Shown: positions 9,453 to 18,580, counted from the first letter of the stretch. The stretch: 64,000 bases of DNA from Gynuella sp. (GCA_028282465.1 JANQHX010000072.1:1-64000); one strand, 5' to 3'. Made by a program: numbers and translations. Notes: a model not told the origin generated them from the sequence alone.

Positions 9453-10292
9453 ATGAATAAAAATATTGTTACTCTGCTTATTGTGGGAGCTTTAGCACTT
9501 ACTTCATTTTCTTATCTTTATTTAGATTCCCAACCAGTACCAGTAGACATCGTTAGCCTTTCTTCACACTCTGAGGTGCAATCAGAAGACATACCTAGCC
9601 AACGCTCCTCTATTTCGGAGGCAGATAAACCTGCGGTTGAAGATTTTGTGAGCAAACAAGACAAAATCTTCCTAGAAAAATTGGAGCGTTCACATCCGCT
9701 GCCAGAGTTTGAAGATACAGTTACTTCAGCATCTCTAGACGCCTCATTTCAGAGAATGCACTCAATGGGCAATTACTTCAACGCTGACCACCTACAGCGT
9801 CAAGAGCTATCGCAACTGCTTGAAGCACACAATACCCTAGATGTCGCTAAACAAATTATTTTAAACCCTTCTTATGCACAAACTGAATTCGGCGAAAACC
9901 AAGGACTAGCAAGAGTGTATGCCATAAGACTTTTGGCACAACAAGCGAAAGAAGGAGATCCGTCAGAACTTTACTTAACCACTAGTGATCTAGCAGGGCA
10001 ATTAAATACCACTCTGGAATCCGGTAAAAATATTGAGCGAGGCCGGCAATACGATCTAGAAAAGCTTCTACGGATTATGGTTAAAGAAAAAGATATTTCA
10101 GAATTCACTGATCCTAACGTACTTATCAATTTTTTATATGAAGCAGGGTTTGAAGATGGGTTCAACCAACAGATCGTGAACTATTACGATGACGCTGTTT
10201 TCTTTCCATTGCTCAACGAGTATGGCAGAGAACGAGCCAGCTACTATGTTTCCTCTGCCATCGACAGATTAACTGTAAAACAAAATATTTAG
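9453..10292 (+). CDS. Membrane-anchored periplasmic protein, unknown family
   Basis: A 279-residue protein. I chose the ATG at 9453 because translation from further upstream would run through the terminator hairpin, and the 9453 start gives a clean signal-anchor (MNKNIVTLLIVGALALTSF, residues 1-24). A Ser/Glu/Pro-rich linker (about 25-60) follows, then a predominantly helical, charged domain. The arrangement (short cytosolic end, single membrane anchor, flexible linker, helical periplasmic body) resembles periplasmic folding factors such as lipase foldases, but I see no foldase motif and do not claim homology. It ends 9 bases before the first divergent subtilase and is almost certainly co-transcribed with it, so a partner role is a reasonable guess. 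Confidence 0.6.
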   Translation: MNKNIVTLLIVGALALTSFSYLYLDSQPVPVDIVSLSSHSEVQSEDIPSQRSSISEADKPAVEDFVSKQDKIFLEKLERSHPLPEFEDTVTSASLDASFQRMHSMGNYFNADHLQRQELSQLLEAHNTLDVAKQIILNPSYAQTEFGENQGLARVYAIRLLAQQAKEGDPSELYLTTSDLAGQLNTTLESGKNIERGRQYDLEKLLRIMVKEKDISEFTDPNVLINFLYEAGFEDGFNQQIVNYYDDAVFFPLLNEYGRERASYYVSSAIDRLTVKQNI

Positions 10293-10301
10293 GATATTGT
10301 C

Positions 10302-11711
10302 ATGAAAAAGCTATTTTTAGCAGCCTTAGCTCTGATAGCAGCGATACCATATGTAACCGCATTAGAGCTGGCTAATCGAGATGAAGTTGATAACTGGATT
10401 TTACAGAAGTCGAACGAACTACAGAATATAGATTGCTCCTCTCAAACTGATTGCACATTGCAAACTGTTTATTTTAACGATGGGCAATTTGATTCTTCAA
10501 AATCTGACCCTACTCAAACCATTTTGGTACTGGATAGCTATTTAGATTTTCCAGCAACCATTAGATATCGTAGTCGAGTAAAAGCGGCTTTTAATATAAA
10601 TAATGGAATTTACCAACAGCACAACCCAAGCATTGAATTACCTGCATTCATTAAAACCATTCTAACTGAAGCTGACAACTTTAAAGGCGCTAATCAACAA
10701 CCAGTATTTGTACCCGCAGAATGGCTGGACGAAATGTATTACAGCATTAACCCTTACTATGGTTTCGGGGACTTCTTTCAGGATATTGGTCACGGCACTA
10801 TTCCATTCTTATACCTCTTGGAGCACAATCCAGAGGCAGAATTTGTCATAGCACCAAGCCCCGAATTTTTTAGAGATAATCAAAACCTTTTCTGCAACCC
10901 GAATGATTCAAATATCAACGAACTAACAAACCGAGTGATCACAGCGACTCAAAGTTTCGTACAAGATGTATTGATAAATCAGGATATTGAATACGTTAAC
11001 TATTCAGGAGGTTACACTCAGAAAACAGTGGAGTCTCGCTGGCAAGAGCTCTGTGGTGGTTGGGTTAGCAGTGAAAATGCGGAGAAACTGTTAAATACAC
11101 TAGAGCCTTTCTTTACCGCACTCTATACTCAAGCAGGCGTGTTCAGCTTCCAAGCAACAGATATCGACATGACGATATCTAACAACCCTTTTGATATTGA
11201 TCCATTCGATTTGTATTTCAATAGAATGTTAGTGGGCGATTACACCACAGGTAGGCGGGATTCGGGCCTGCCGTCTGATGGAATACAAGAGTTTAATCTA
11301 TTGCCTCGTTTAAAGCACAATCGAATGAATTCAATTCAGTGGATTGATTATTTCGTGAATTTTGGAATCGAACAAAGAAGGCCTTTTAGAACTAATGATA
11401 CTCCTATGATGGAAGTCGACAGTCTTGGATTTGGAACATTTCCGATAAGTTCGGTACAACCTTCTTGGGCGTCTCCTGCGGCTTTATCTAGAGCCATACA
11501 TGTTAAAAATTCGGTACTGAATCAAAAGTACGCTGAATTAACCGACACGCTTATCAAGCAAATTTGGGGCATCATGACACCTGAGGGTGTGAGCACGAGC
11601 ACACCATTGTGCGATTGGAATACCCTGGGTATTGGCTACATTTGTAAGCGACAAGATCCACTTAAACATTATCAGCAAGAGTTATTTGAATTGGTTGGCG
11701 AATCCCAATGA
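10302..11711 (+). CDS. Divergent subtilase-fold protein, secreted (paralogue 1)
   Basis: A 469-residue exported protein with a Sec signal peptide (1-20). It would usually be called hypothetical, but four spaced motifs match the S8 subtilase core: Asp in TILVLDSYLDF (D78), His in DIGHGTIPFLYLLEHNP (H164, compare GHGTHVAGII), Asn with Ser-Gly-Gly in EYVNYSGG (N233, compare NMSLGG) and Ser in VQPSWASPAALSRAIH (S388, compare GTSMATPHVAG). Spacing between them (about 86, 69 and 155 residues) is compatible with the fold. No I9 propeptide or PPC domain is evident. It shares these motifs and most of its length with the following gene, so the two are tandem duplicates. Protease activity is inferred; the altered Ser motif could also mean a changed or lost activity. 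Confidence 0.6.
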   Translation: MKKLFLAALALIAAIPYVTALELANRDEVDNWILQKSNELQNIDCSSQTDCTLQTVYFNDGQFDSSKSDPTQTILVLDSYLDFPATIRYRSRVKAAFNINNGIYQQHNPSIELPAFIKTILTEADNFKGANQQPVFVPAEWLDEMYYSINPYYGFGDFFQDIGHGTIPFLYLLEHNPEAEFVIAPSPEFFRDNQNLFCNPNDSNINELTNRVITATQSFVQDVLINQDIEYVNYSGGYTQKTVESRWQELCGGWVSSENAEKLLNTLEPFFTALYTQAGVFSFQATDIDMTISNNPFDIDPFDLYFNRMLVGDYTTGRRDSGLPSDGIQEFNLLPRLKHNRMNSIQWIDYFVNFGIEQRRPFRTNDTPMMEVDSLGFGTFPISSVQPSWASPAALSRAIHVKNSVLNQKYAELTDTLIKQIWGIMTPEGVSTSTPLCDWNTLGIGYICKRQDPLKHYQQELFELVGESQ

Positions 11712-11713
11712 AA

Positions 11714-11731
11714 TGAGGGGCACCGCCCCTC
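11714..11731 (+). terminator. GC-rich hairpin between the two divergent subtilases
   Basis: TGAGGGGC-ACC-GCCCCTCA forms a perfect 7-8 bp stem immediately after the stop codon of the first paralogue. No T-run follows, so it may be a transcript-stabilising hairpin or weak attenuator rather than a strong terminator. Confidence 0.45.
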
Positions 11732-11826
11732 AATTACTAATACCTTAATAGAATCTATCTAACATTGGTTCGTACTGAACTTCGCAGGAAACATAGGTAC
11801 TCACCAGGAGCTCAACGCCATAACTT

Positions 11827-13254
11827 ATGAATCGCTTAATTCATTTTGCCGCTTTAACCCTATTGCTAAATCTACTTGGATGCAGTGCAGCTAAAGACAA
11901 TGGTTGCGCTGAAGGAGAGAATTGTGAAGGCACAGACTCGGTTCAAGTGTTTATCGAAAGTAAGATACAAGGTTTGTCTGATATCAATTGCGATACGGAT
12001 GAAAACACTTGCTCTGTCGTGACCGTTGAGTACGATCAAAGCAGCTTTAATGAAGATAAAACGTCGGCAGATCAAACCATACTAGTACTGGATACCAGTT
12101 TAGATTTTATAGCAACGGTGCGATATCGTAGTCGTATTAAAGCAATGTTTAGGTTAGAAGAAGGCCAATATACCGAATACGCCCCTTCCTACGAAATTCC
12201 AGAATTTGTTCATAGCCTGTTGAGTGATATTGACAGTTTTTCTGATTCATCTAATGACTATAAATTTATACCAGCTGCCGAACTGACCAGTGTTTACGAT
12301 GCTTTAACGCCAATTTATGAATATGAAAGCTATTCAGAGTATGTTGGTCATGGACAAATCCCATTGTCCTACCTGTTAGAGCACAATCCATACTCGGAAT
12401 TGGTATTGGCCGATCCTCCATTGTTTTACTCTCACTACCAAGACTGGTTTTGCGATCCCACTCCAGAAAATATTTCACTGCTGACTCAGGCAATTAGTAA
12501 TGCAGCCATGCAGTTTCAAATCGAGATTATTGAAGAGCAGGAGATTGAGTACGTAAACTATTCAGGGGGCATCAGCCTAGCGACAATTAATAGCCAATGG
12601 CAAAGCATTTGTAACAGCGACCTGCCTGAAGTGGATGTTCAAATACAATTATTGAATACCATGCACCCTTTCTTTGACATGTTGTTCAATAACTCTGGAG
12701 TTTGGGTTTTTCAGGCGAGCGACATTAATATGACTGAACAGAACAATCCCTTTGATTTAGACATAGAAAATGAGTTTGAAAACAGGCTGTTAGTTGCGGA
12801 CTTTACAACTGGGGAGCAAAATTCAGACATCCCCCAAAATGGCATCATGAGTTACGAATCATCTTTGCCTTACATCGAAAAGTATCAGGAATCTTACGAA
12901 CATATTGATTACTTTCTAAATTTTGGTATCGAATCAAGCAGACCATTTCCCTATAACGACACCCCAGTCATGGAAACAGGGATACTAGGTTTAACCTATG
13001 ATCCGATCACTTCCATTCAACCGTCTTGGGCAGCGCCAGTGGCATTGTCCAGAGCCATACATTTAAAAAATACCGAGTTTCCAGATCAGATATTAACTAA
13101 CGAGTTAATTCAGCAGATCTGGGATTTGATGACACCTTCTTCAACTGAATCTTGCCGATTTGATTTTCAATCGGAGAGCATGGTCCTTTGCAAAATCCAA
13201 GACCCACTGAAACACCGCCAGCATGAACTTTTTAGACTGGGATATTTAGATTAG
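11827..13254 (+). CDS. Divergent subtilase-fold lipoprotein (paralogue 2)
   Basis: A 475-residue paralogue of the preceding gene but with a lipoprotein signal peptide (lipobox LLGC, Cys19) and a short Cys/Glu-rich spacer, so it should be lipid-anchored in the cell envelope while its sister is released. The same motif series is conserved: Asp in TILVLDTSLDF (D89), His in YVGHGQIPLSYLLEHNP (H175), Asn in EYVNYSGG (N244) and Ser in IQPSWAAPVALSRAIH (S400). Both C-termini share a Cys and the KxQDPLKHxQxELF ending. Conservation of exactly these residues between duplicates that differ elsewhere argues they are functional. A gap of about 115 bases with a hairpin precedes it; the convergent gene stops overlap by a few bases at 13251-13254. 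Confidence 0.6.
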   Translation: MNRLIHFAALTLLLNLLGCSAAKDNGCAEGENCEGTDSVQVFIESKIQGLSDINCDTDENTCSVVTVEYDQSSFNEDKTSADQTILVLDTSLDFIATVRYRSRIKAMFRLEEGQYTEYAPSYEIPEFVHSLLSDIDSFSDSSNDYKFIPAAELTSVYDALTPIYEYESYSEYVGHGQIPLSYLLEHNPYSELVLADPPLFYSHYQDWFCDPTPENISLLTQAISNAAMQFQIEIIEEQEIEYVNYSGGISLATINSQWQSICNSDLPEVDVQIQLLNTMHPFFDMLFNNSGVWVFQASDINMTEQNNPFDLDIENEFENRLLVADFTTGEQNSDIPQNGIMSYESSLPYIEKYQESYEHIDYFLNFGIESSRPFPYNDTPVMETGILGLTYDPITSIQPSWAAPVALSRAIHLKNTEFPDQILTNELIQQIWDLMTPSSTESCRFDFQSESMVLCKIQDPLKHRQHELFRLGYLD

Positions 13255-14573
13255 TCTTCAGTAAAATCGAGAATAATCTCTTCGCCAGAGTCATCTTCAA
13301 TCTCTTGAATATTTGCATCGATAATTTGTTCAGCTTCAGCTGGTTGTTCATCAGGCACGAGGATGATTTCAAGTTCTTGGTCTGAAGCTTCATCAAGAAC
13401 CGGTGAAACCTCAACAGCTTTGTTTTTCTGTTCCTGAAGATGAACAATAATTTCCCAAATAAGGTTCAAACCATCCGGCGGCATCTCTCCATAAGCATTA
13501 CCATTGGTCGCAATGACAAGATCATATTGGGGAACAGCCACTACATATTGCCCACCATCGCCTATCACACCAAAGATCGCAATTCTCTCTAGCCCTAATT
13601 TACGCTCAATAATCCACCAATGAAGACCATAATAAGTTCGATAATTCTCATCGAACGCATTCACCGGAAATATCGGGGTGAGCATGCGATTTATATATTG
13701 ATGGGAGACCATCTGTTGACCTTGCCACTGCCCGCCGTCAAGAATCAACTGACCTAACTTGGCCAGGTCCCGAGTCGACATAAATAAACCAGTACCAAAG
13801 TCTGGCCGTTGATTAATGGTGATGACGTGAATATCACCGGCTTGCATAGGCTTGATCATTTTTTCATAAAAATAATTTGCAACCGGCTGCCCAACAGCAC
13901 GCTGAATAATGTAGGCCAACAAATTGGTAGATGGGGTGAAGTAATTGAATTCTTCGCCTGGTGTTTTTATCTGCCTTAGATCTAAAACCCGCTCTAAGTA
14001 TGTGGATTTGTCTTCAAGATTAAATCGACGCAAAGGATTCTCAATACTGGCATATGAGAAACTCCATTCATCCCAAGCTTTCCCCATACTCATATTTAAC
14101 ACTTGTCGAATAGTAATATCATGGAGTGCCACTTCAGATTTGGGTACAAAATCATAAATACTTTGGTCTAGAGATCTGATGTACCCTTCATCAATAGCAA
14201 TACCCACTAACACCCCCAGGAAACCTTTTGACGCACCCTGTAGAGAATGAGCAAATATGTGGGGGTTGCCATAGCTGATGTCTTGGCTATCCCGTTGTTG
14301 TTTTTTCCAGAGATCGACAATTAAATATCCGTTTCTAGCGACTGCCAACGAATTGATTCTTTGATAGCCCGGCTGATTGTTAATAATGTTTTGGCTTAGA
14401 TTACTGATAAACTCTGGATCAAAACCCTGCTCTGCTGGGCTTGCCTCTAACCACCCATCCTCTTTTGAGGATTCTGAGATCTCGTTGTCAGATTGGATAC
14501 TTTGGCAACCGGAAAGCGTAACCAGTAACAGAGCAGTGCTAATTTGTAATATAAATGGCTTGATAGATTTCAC
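13251..14573 (-). CDS. Beta-lactamase/NylB-fold lipoprotein lacking the nucleophile serine
   Basis: A 440-residue lipoprotein (lipobox TLSGC, Cys23) of the serine-hydrolase/class C beta-lactamase superfamily, closest in feel to 6-aminohexanoate-dimer-hydrolase-like proteins. Where family members carry S-x-x-K followed by a helix and VGIAIDEG, this protein reads GASKGFLGVLVGIAIDEG (G113 to K116): the lysine is kept but the catalytic Ser position is Gly. The Tyr motif (FNYFTPSTNLLAYII, Y211) and the late GDGGQYVVAVP segment are present. After the fold comes a tail of about 60 residues, roughly a third Asp/Glu, not normal for the family. It may be a pseudo-enzyme or binding protein. Convergent with the divergent subtilase operon. 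Confidence 0.75.
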   Translation of the reverse strand: MKSIKPFILQISTALLLVTLSGCQSIQSDNEISESSKEDGWLEASPAEQGFDPEFISNLSQNIINNQPGYQRINSLAVARNGYLIVDLWKKQQRDSQDISYGNPHIFAHSLQGASKGFLGVLVGIAIDEGYIRSLDQSIYDFVPKSEVALHDITIRQVLNMSMGKAWDEWSFSYASIENPLRRFNLEDKSTYLERVLDLRQIKTPGEEFNYFTPSTNLLAYIIQRAVGQPVANYFYEKMIKPMQAGDIHVITINQRPDFGTGLFMSTRDLAKLGQLILDGGQWQGQQMVSHQYINRMLTPIFPVNAFDENYRTYYGLHWWIIERKLGLERIAIFGVIGDGGQYVVAVPQYDLVIATNGNAYGEMPPDGLNLIWEIIVHLQEQKNKAVEVSPVLDEASDQELEIILVPDEQPAEAEQIIDANIQEIEDDSGEEIILDFTED

Positions 14574-14664
14574 TTGGATCTTTTGAGTCCTGTTAATTCA
14601 CAACTAATTATTCAGCTTTTTTCACTATTGAAAAGGAACAGGTTATTCATTTTCAAATTACGCA

Positions 14665-15837
14665 TTAAGAGCTGATAGTAACCTGATTTTTTCCTCTGGT
14701 TTTGGATAAGGACATGGCTTTATCTGCTGCCCTTAACAAACTATCGATAGAGGAGTCTTGGCTAATTTCACTGACTCCCAGGCTCGCGGTTAACTTAACG
14801 TACCTTGAGCCATCATCAATCATAGTATTTCTTACTGATTCGAGTATTCGATTTGCTAAAATTTGAGCACCTTCCACATCGGTATCTGGCAACAATACAG
14901 CAAATTCTTCACCTGACAAACGCCCAGCTAGGTCAACATCCCTAATCGCATTACTAATACTCTCAGCTACTCGCCGAATAGCTAAATCCCCCATGCCATG
15001 ACCATAAAGATCGTTAATCTGCTTAAAGTCATCTATATCTATCATCACTAGAGAAGCCTTGCCAGAAGATCGCTTGATTCTAGCCAATTCAGTAATCACG
15101 CCTTTAATGAAGTGATCTCTGTTAGCAAGGCCAGAAAGATAGTCTGTGGTTGAGGTTTGTTGATATCTATCGGAAGCATCTATTAAATAAGCGATCAAAA
15201 TTCCACCTAACGCTAGTATCTGGTTTATAACCAGTAGCATCATGATCATCCCAGAGTATAAGGCGACATCCTTGTGCATCGAATAACTTGCCGGCAGGAA
15301 GATAAAACTGGCCAACAAAATGACGATAGCCACAATAATGAAGCGATCACCAACATTTATCGCATCTTTCTTTTTAAACATTAACCCTGCTGATAACACT
15401 AGCAACAAAATAAGATGACCATAGGTCAATGCAATTCGCAGCTCATTTAACCCACTGGTGTCGTTAAAAATAAATTGGAACGCTATAAACAGAAAACACA
15501 GGTAAACCACAATGAAGTTTCTGTATTTCAAGAGCGGATGATGACCAGAACGCAACACTACTCCTGCTAGAAAACAAGCGACCCCAGTTATTACAAGAAT
15601 ATTGGCCAGGGATGAAGCCAATAAAGTACTTTCTATTGCTCCGGAAGTTGTTGCCGAATGGTGAAAAAGGCTAGCAGCACTGCAAAACAGAAAATACCCA
15701 GAGAAATAACCCAAACCGGGAATTCTTGTATTTGGAGAATAGCGAGTACCTAAAAGTAATATGGCTCCACAGAACACACTGCTGGTTGTTATTGTAATCA
15801 GATAAATTAGATGATCGGCAGATTCGCCATTTACCAT
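14665..15837 (-). CDS. Membrane diguanylate cyclase (GGDEF)
   Basis: Makes c-di-GMP from two GTP at the inner membrane. The N-terminal 215 residues hold about six or seven transmembrane segments resembling an MHYT-like or 7TM sensory module. The C-terminal GGDEF domain (about 228-390) starts TDYLSGLANRDHF and includes the DIDDFKQINDLYGHGMGD half-site. The signature reads SGEEF (308-312), an accepted active variant of GGEEF. An inhibitory RxxD site (RDVD, 299-302) lies exactly five residues upstream, so product feedback inhibition is expected. The gene stands alone between the beta-lactamase-like gene and the DUF2726 gene. Input signal unknown. Confidence 0.9.
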   Translation of the reverse strand: MVNGESADHLIYLITITTSSVFCGAILLLGTRYSPNTRIPGLGYFSGYFLFCSAASLFHHSATTSGAIESTLLASSLANILVITGVACFLAGVVLRSGHHPLLKYRNFIVVYLCFLFIAFQFIFNDTSGLNELRIALTYGHLILLLVLSAGLMFKKKDAINVGDRFIIVAIVILLASFIFLPASYSMHKDVALYSGMIMMLLVINQILALGGILIAYLIDASDRYQQTSTTDYLSGLANRDHFIKGVITELARIKRSSGKASLVMIDIDDFKQINDLYGHGMGDLAIRRVAESISNAIRDVDLAGRLSGEEFAVLLPDTDVEGAQILANRILESVRNTMIDDGSRYVKLTASLGVSEISQDSSIDSLLRAADKAMSLSKTRGKNQVTISS

Positions 15838-15985
15838 GGAGTGTTCACTTCAATTAAAAGGTATTAGTTAAAAGTTAGCCCAAGGCACATTTGTTGTCCA
15901 AAGACCTCCGGATAATGATACTGAAGATTTACAGACATTTAGAGTTTTAAAGACACAGTTCCGTATTTACCATATTTTAGGTGAT

Positions 15986-16567
15986 ATGTTGTCCAGAAAA
16001 ACAATAAGCGTGATCGTCATGGACACAGAACTAAATGCTTTATATAACGATATACCCGTCGCTTGGGTGATTTTAATGGCTGGGCTAATTTGTGTACTAT
16101 TTGCAGTGCTCTTTATTTTCTCCAGACCCCGCCTTAAACACTACTCTCTTACTAGCAAACCCAACCTCTTCAGTGCAAAACAACAGCACTTTTTATCATC
16201 ACTTCGGCTGTCAGTAGCTGGAAAGTACATGGTGTATGGTAAAACCTACCTTAAGGATATCGTAATTAGCTCAGGCCCATCAGATAAAGTGAATAGCTTC
16301 ATGGAAGAAATTAATGATTTATCTGTCGATTTTGTGATTACTCAAAAAGACGGAACATCCTTGCTCGCCGCGATAGATTTGACTGGAGATAAAAAAGAAC
16401 CTGCTCGATCTGAAAAACTAAAGGCGGCAGTATTGAAGAAAGTAGGCATACCGTTAATGCGATTCAAAGCTTGCGATAACTACAGTACTACTAATATGTC
16501 ATTAGTTATTGAAGACCGGCTGGAAACACAGGGCAAGAAGCAAAGCATGGAGCAAAAAGTCGCATAG
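15986..16567 (+). CDS. DUF2726 domain membrane protein
   Basis: A 193-residue protein with one transmembrane helix (about 25-47) and a cytosolic C-terminal domain whose sequence (LLAAIDLTGDKK, then KAAVLKKVGIPLMRFKA) matches the DUF2726 pattern, a small nuclease-like (restriction-endonuclease-fold-related) domain often tethered to membranes or helicases. The ATG at 15986 is preceded by a TTTAGGTGAT ribosome site; a second ATG at 16019 would still include the helix. Function unknown; nucleic-acid binding is only a family-level suggestion. Confidence 0.65.
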   Translation: MLSRKTISVIVMDTELNALYNDIPVAWVILMAGLICVLFAVLFIFSRPRLKHYSLTSKPNLFSAKQQHFLSSLRLSVAGKYMVYGKTYLKDIVISSGPSDKVNSFMEEINDLSVDFVITQKDGTSLLAAIDLTGDKKEPARSEKLKAAVLKKVGIPLMRFKACDNYSTTNMSLVIEDRLETQGKKQSMEQKVA

Positions 16568-16634
16568 CTCTAAGTTGAGCATTAAAGTGTTGATCAATTG
16601 CTAATTCCCCGTACCATATTGCCAACACTGTTTT

Positions 16635-17684
16635 ATGCAAGGAAGCAAAGTGCGAATCGTTACTTTAGACCTATTAAGGTTTTTCGCCGCTATTTCTGTG
16701 GTTTTATATCACTACACGGCCAGACCATCCTCTAATAGCTTCGAAGATATCGCTGTAGTAACACAGTTCGGTTATCTTGGAGTCCCTTTATTTTTTATTA
16801 TCAGCGGCTATGTGATTAGTCTTTCAGCCCATTCTAGAACCGCTATTGAGTTTGCAATTTCCAGATTTGTGAGACTGTATCCCGCCTATTGGGCGGGAAT
16901 AGCAGTAACGCTCGCTTGTGTATGGCTTTGGGGAGATTATGACTACAGCCTCTCGCAAATCCTGACTAATTTGACAATGCTTAATGACTATCTAGGGCAA
17001 GAAAACATAGATGGAGTCTACTGGACTCTACAAGCTGAGCTTAAATTCTATGCTTGCGTATTCTTACTAGTCGCGCTTGGCTTATTCGATAAGTTTAAGA
17101 TCTGGCTGCCAATATGGTTAGTTATCAGTGCTACGTTCTTATTATTTAAGCAACCGTTTTTTATGGGGTGGTTCATTTCCCCATCATACTCACCATTTTT
17201 CATCGCCGGTGTGTGTTTCTATTTAATTCATAAAAAAGGGCCCGACTTATTTAATCTTGCTATTTTAGCAGGCTCTTTAGTCTTAAGTTGTATTAGAGCT
17301 TACGATCAGGCGGGGGGCTTTACCCTAAGCCAGGAAGCCTATGTAGGTTGGATTGCGATGGTATCGGTCATTGTTTTTTATGCTTTCTTTTATTTGTTAG
17401 CGACTGATAAATTAAACCTGAAGTCACAGCCTATCTTCATTAAGCTAGGCGCTCTAACTTACCCTCTTTACCTGGTGCACAATGTTGCAGGAAAGACCCT
17501 AATTGATAGTTATAAAGACAGCATCCCTGAATGGATTATGGTAATTATTACCATTTTATTAATGTTAATAGTTTCTTATCTGATTCATATAGTTATTGAA
17601 CAAAGGATCGCAACACCACTCAAGAAATTGCTTTTTAGCGTTTCTCATCGCTTACCCTTGATCGGGCAAAAGGCTAAAATCTAA
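16635..17684 (+). CDS. Acyltransferase family 3 (OafA/YrhL-like)
   Basis: Integral membrane O-acyltransferase, 349 residues with about ten hydrophobic segments. The family start is clear: LDLLRFFAAISVVLYHY contains the R-x-x-A and conserved His of helix 1, followed by GYLGVPLFFIISGYVIS and an Arg-rich SRFVRLYPAYW. The family moves acetyl or other acyl groups onto surface sugars. A GTG at 16650, spaced seven bases from an AAGGA, may be the true start and would trim five residues. Neighbours do not identify the sugar substrate. A second member of the family lies about 4.6 kb downstream. Confidence 0.88.
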   Translation: MQGSKVRIVTLDLLRFFAAISVVLYHYTARPSSNSFEDIAVVTQFGYLGVPLFFIISGYVISLSAHSRTAIEFAISRFVRLYPAYWAGIAVTLACVWLWGDYDYSLSQILTNLTMLNDYLGQENIDGVYWTLQAELKFYACVFLLVALGLFDKFKIWLPIWLVISATFLLFKQPFFMGWFISPSYSPFFIAGVCFYLIHKKGPDLFNLAILAGSLVLSCIRAYDQAGGFTLSQEAYVGWIAMVSVIVFYAFFYLLATDKLNLKSQPIFIKLGALTYPLYLVHNVAGKTLIDSYKDSIPEWIMVIITILLMLIVSYLIHIVIEQRIATPLKKLLFSVSHRLPLIGQKAKI

Positions 17685-17844
17685 GATTCTAAAGCACTGT
17701 TTATATGGCAGTTATCTAGCTTTGAATGGTGCTTCTTCAAATAGTTAGTATAAGCTATAGACTGCTTGTGTATTTTCCAGGCTGTAACTATTTGACTCCT
17801 AACACAAGAGATTTATCCATTAAAACTAATAAACTTCTAATTTG

Positions 17845-18534
17845 ATGTCTAATAACTCCAACCAACATCCAAAGTTAACGAAACGACTGACACGCCTACT
17901 AGACATGATAAAACCAAACGCCTATCAAGTTATTTGGGATGGTTGTTGTGATCATGGCTACTTGGGGGAGGCACTGCTAAGCAGCAACTATACAGAACAA
18001 GTTATATTTGTAGATATAGTACCTGAAATTACTCGAAACTTATCTATAAGACTTGCTAAGTATTCTTCAGACAGTTTTCAGGTTCTTACAAAGTCAATGA
18101 CTGAAATAGAACCAGAGCAACAATTGCGACACTTGATAGTTTTAGCTGGTATAGGTGGAGATCTGTCGATAGAGATTCTTAAGGAGTTGAGCCAAAAGTA
18201 TGGGGGCTACTGTGACTTTTTATTATGCTCAGTAAATAGAAATTTTCAGCTCCGCAGATTTCTTTCATCCAATGGCTTACTCATCACTGAAGAATCTTTT
18301 ATTACAGAAAACGGTCGATACTATGAACTAATGATGACGACTCAATTAATAGAACCAGAAATAAAGGCATCTCCAGTGGGTAATTTTTGGGATGGCAAAA
18401 ATTCCCACCATGCAAATTACCTAAAAAAGCTATTGAATCATTACTCACATTACAAGAATCAAGACACTTTAGAATCAGAGGCCTTCTTTGAATATAAGAA
18501 ATTAGAATCTGAAGTATTTAAAGATAACTTATGA
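17845..18534 (+). CDS. trmK: tRNA (adenine22-N1)-methyltransferase TrmK-like
   Basis: Class I SAM methyltransferase of COG2384. Motif I is VIWDGCCDHGYLGEALL (about residues 30-46), motif II is VIFVDIVPEI, and LIVLAGIGGDLSIEILKEL carries the conserved GxGGD of the TrmK family. The enzyme family makes m1A at position 22 of certain tRNAs in Gram-positive bacteria; the gammaproteobacterial branch with CCDHG instead of GSDHA is recognisable but less studied, so the exact target is inferred. I use the ATG at 17845 (the upstream in-frame TTG at 17842 is less likely). A GCCCTGA hairpin closes the transcript. Confidence 0.75.
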   Translation: MSNNSNQHPKLTKRLTRLLDMIKPNAYQVIWDGCCDHGYLGEALLSSNYTEQVIFVDIVPEITRNLSIRLAKYSSDSFQVLTKSMTEIEPEQQLRHLIVLAGIGGDLSIEILKELSQKYGGYCDFLLCSVNRNFQLRRFLSSNGLLITEESFITENGRYYELMMTTQLIEPEIKASPVGNFWDGKNSHHANYLKKLLNHYSHYKNQDTLESEAFFEYKKLESEVFKDNL

Positions 18535-18539
18535 AAGAA

Positions 18540-18558
18540 GCCCTGAAGAACTCAGGGC
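18540..18558 (-). terminator. Hairpin between trmK and the small anchored protein gene
   Basis: GCCCTGA-AGAAC-TCAGGGC makes a perfect 7-bp stem between two convergent genes. On the minus strand it is followed by TTCTTTC, so it best serves the gene at 18581-18943, but it may work in both directions. Confidence 0.55.
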
Positions 18559-18580
18559 CAAGCATTAATCATTACTTAAT

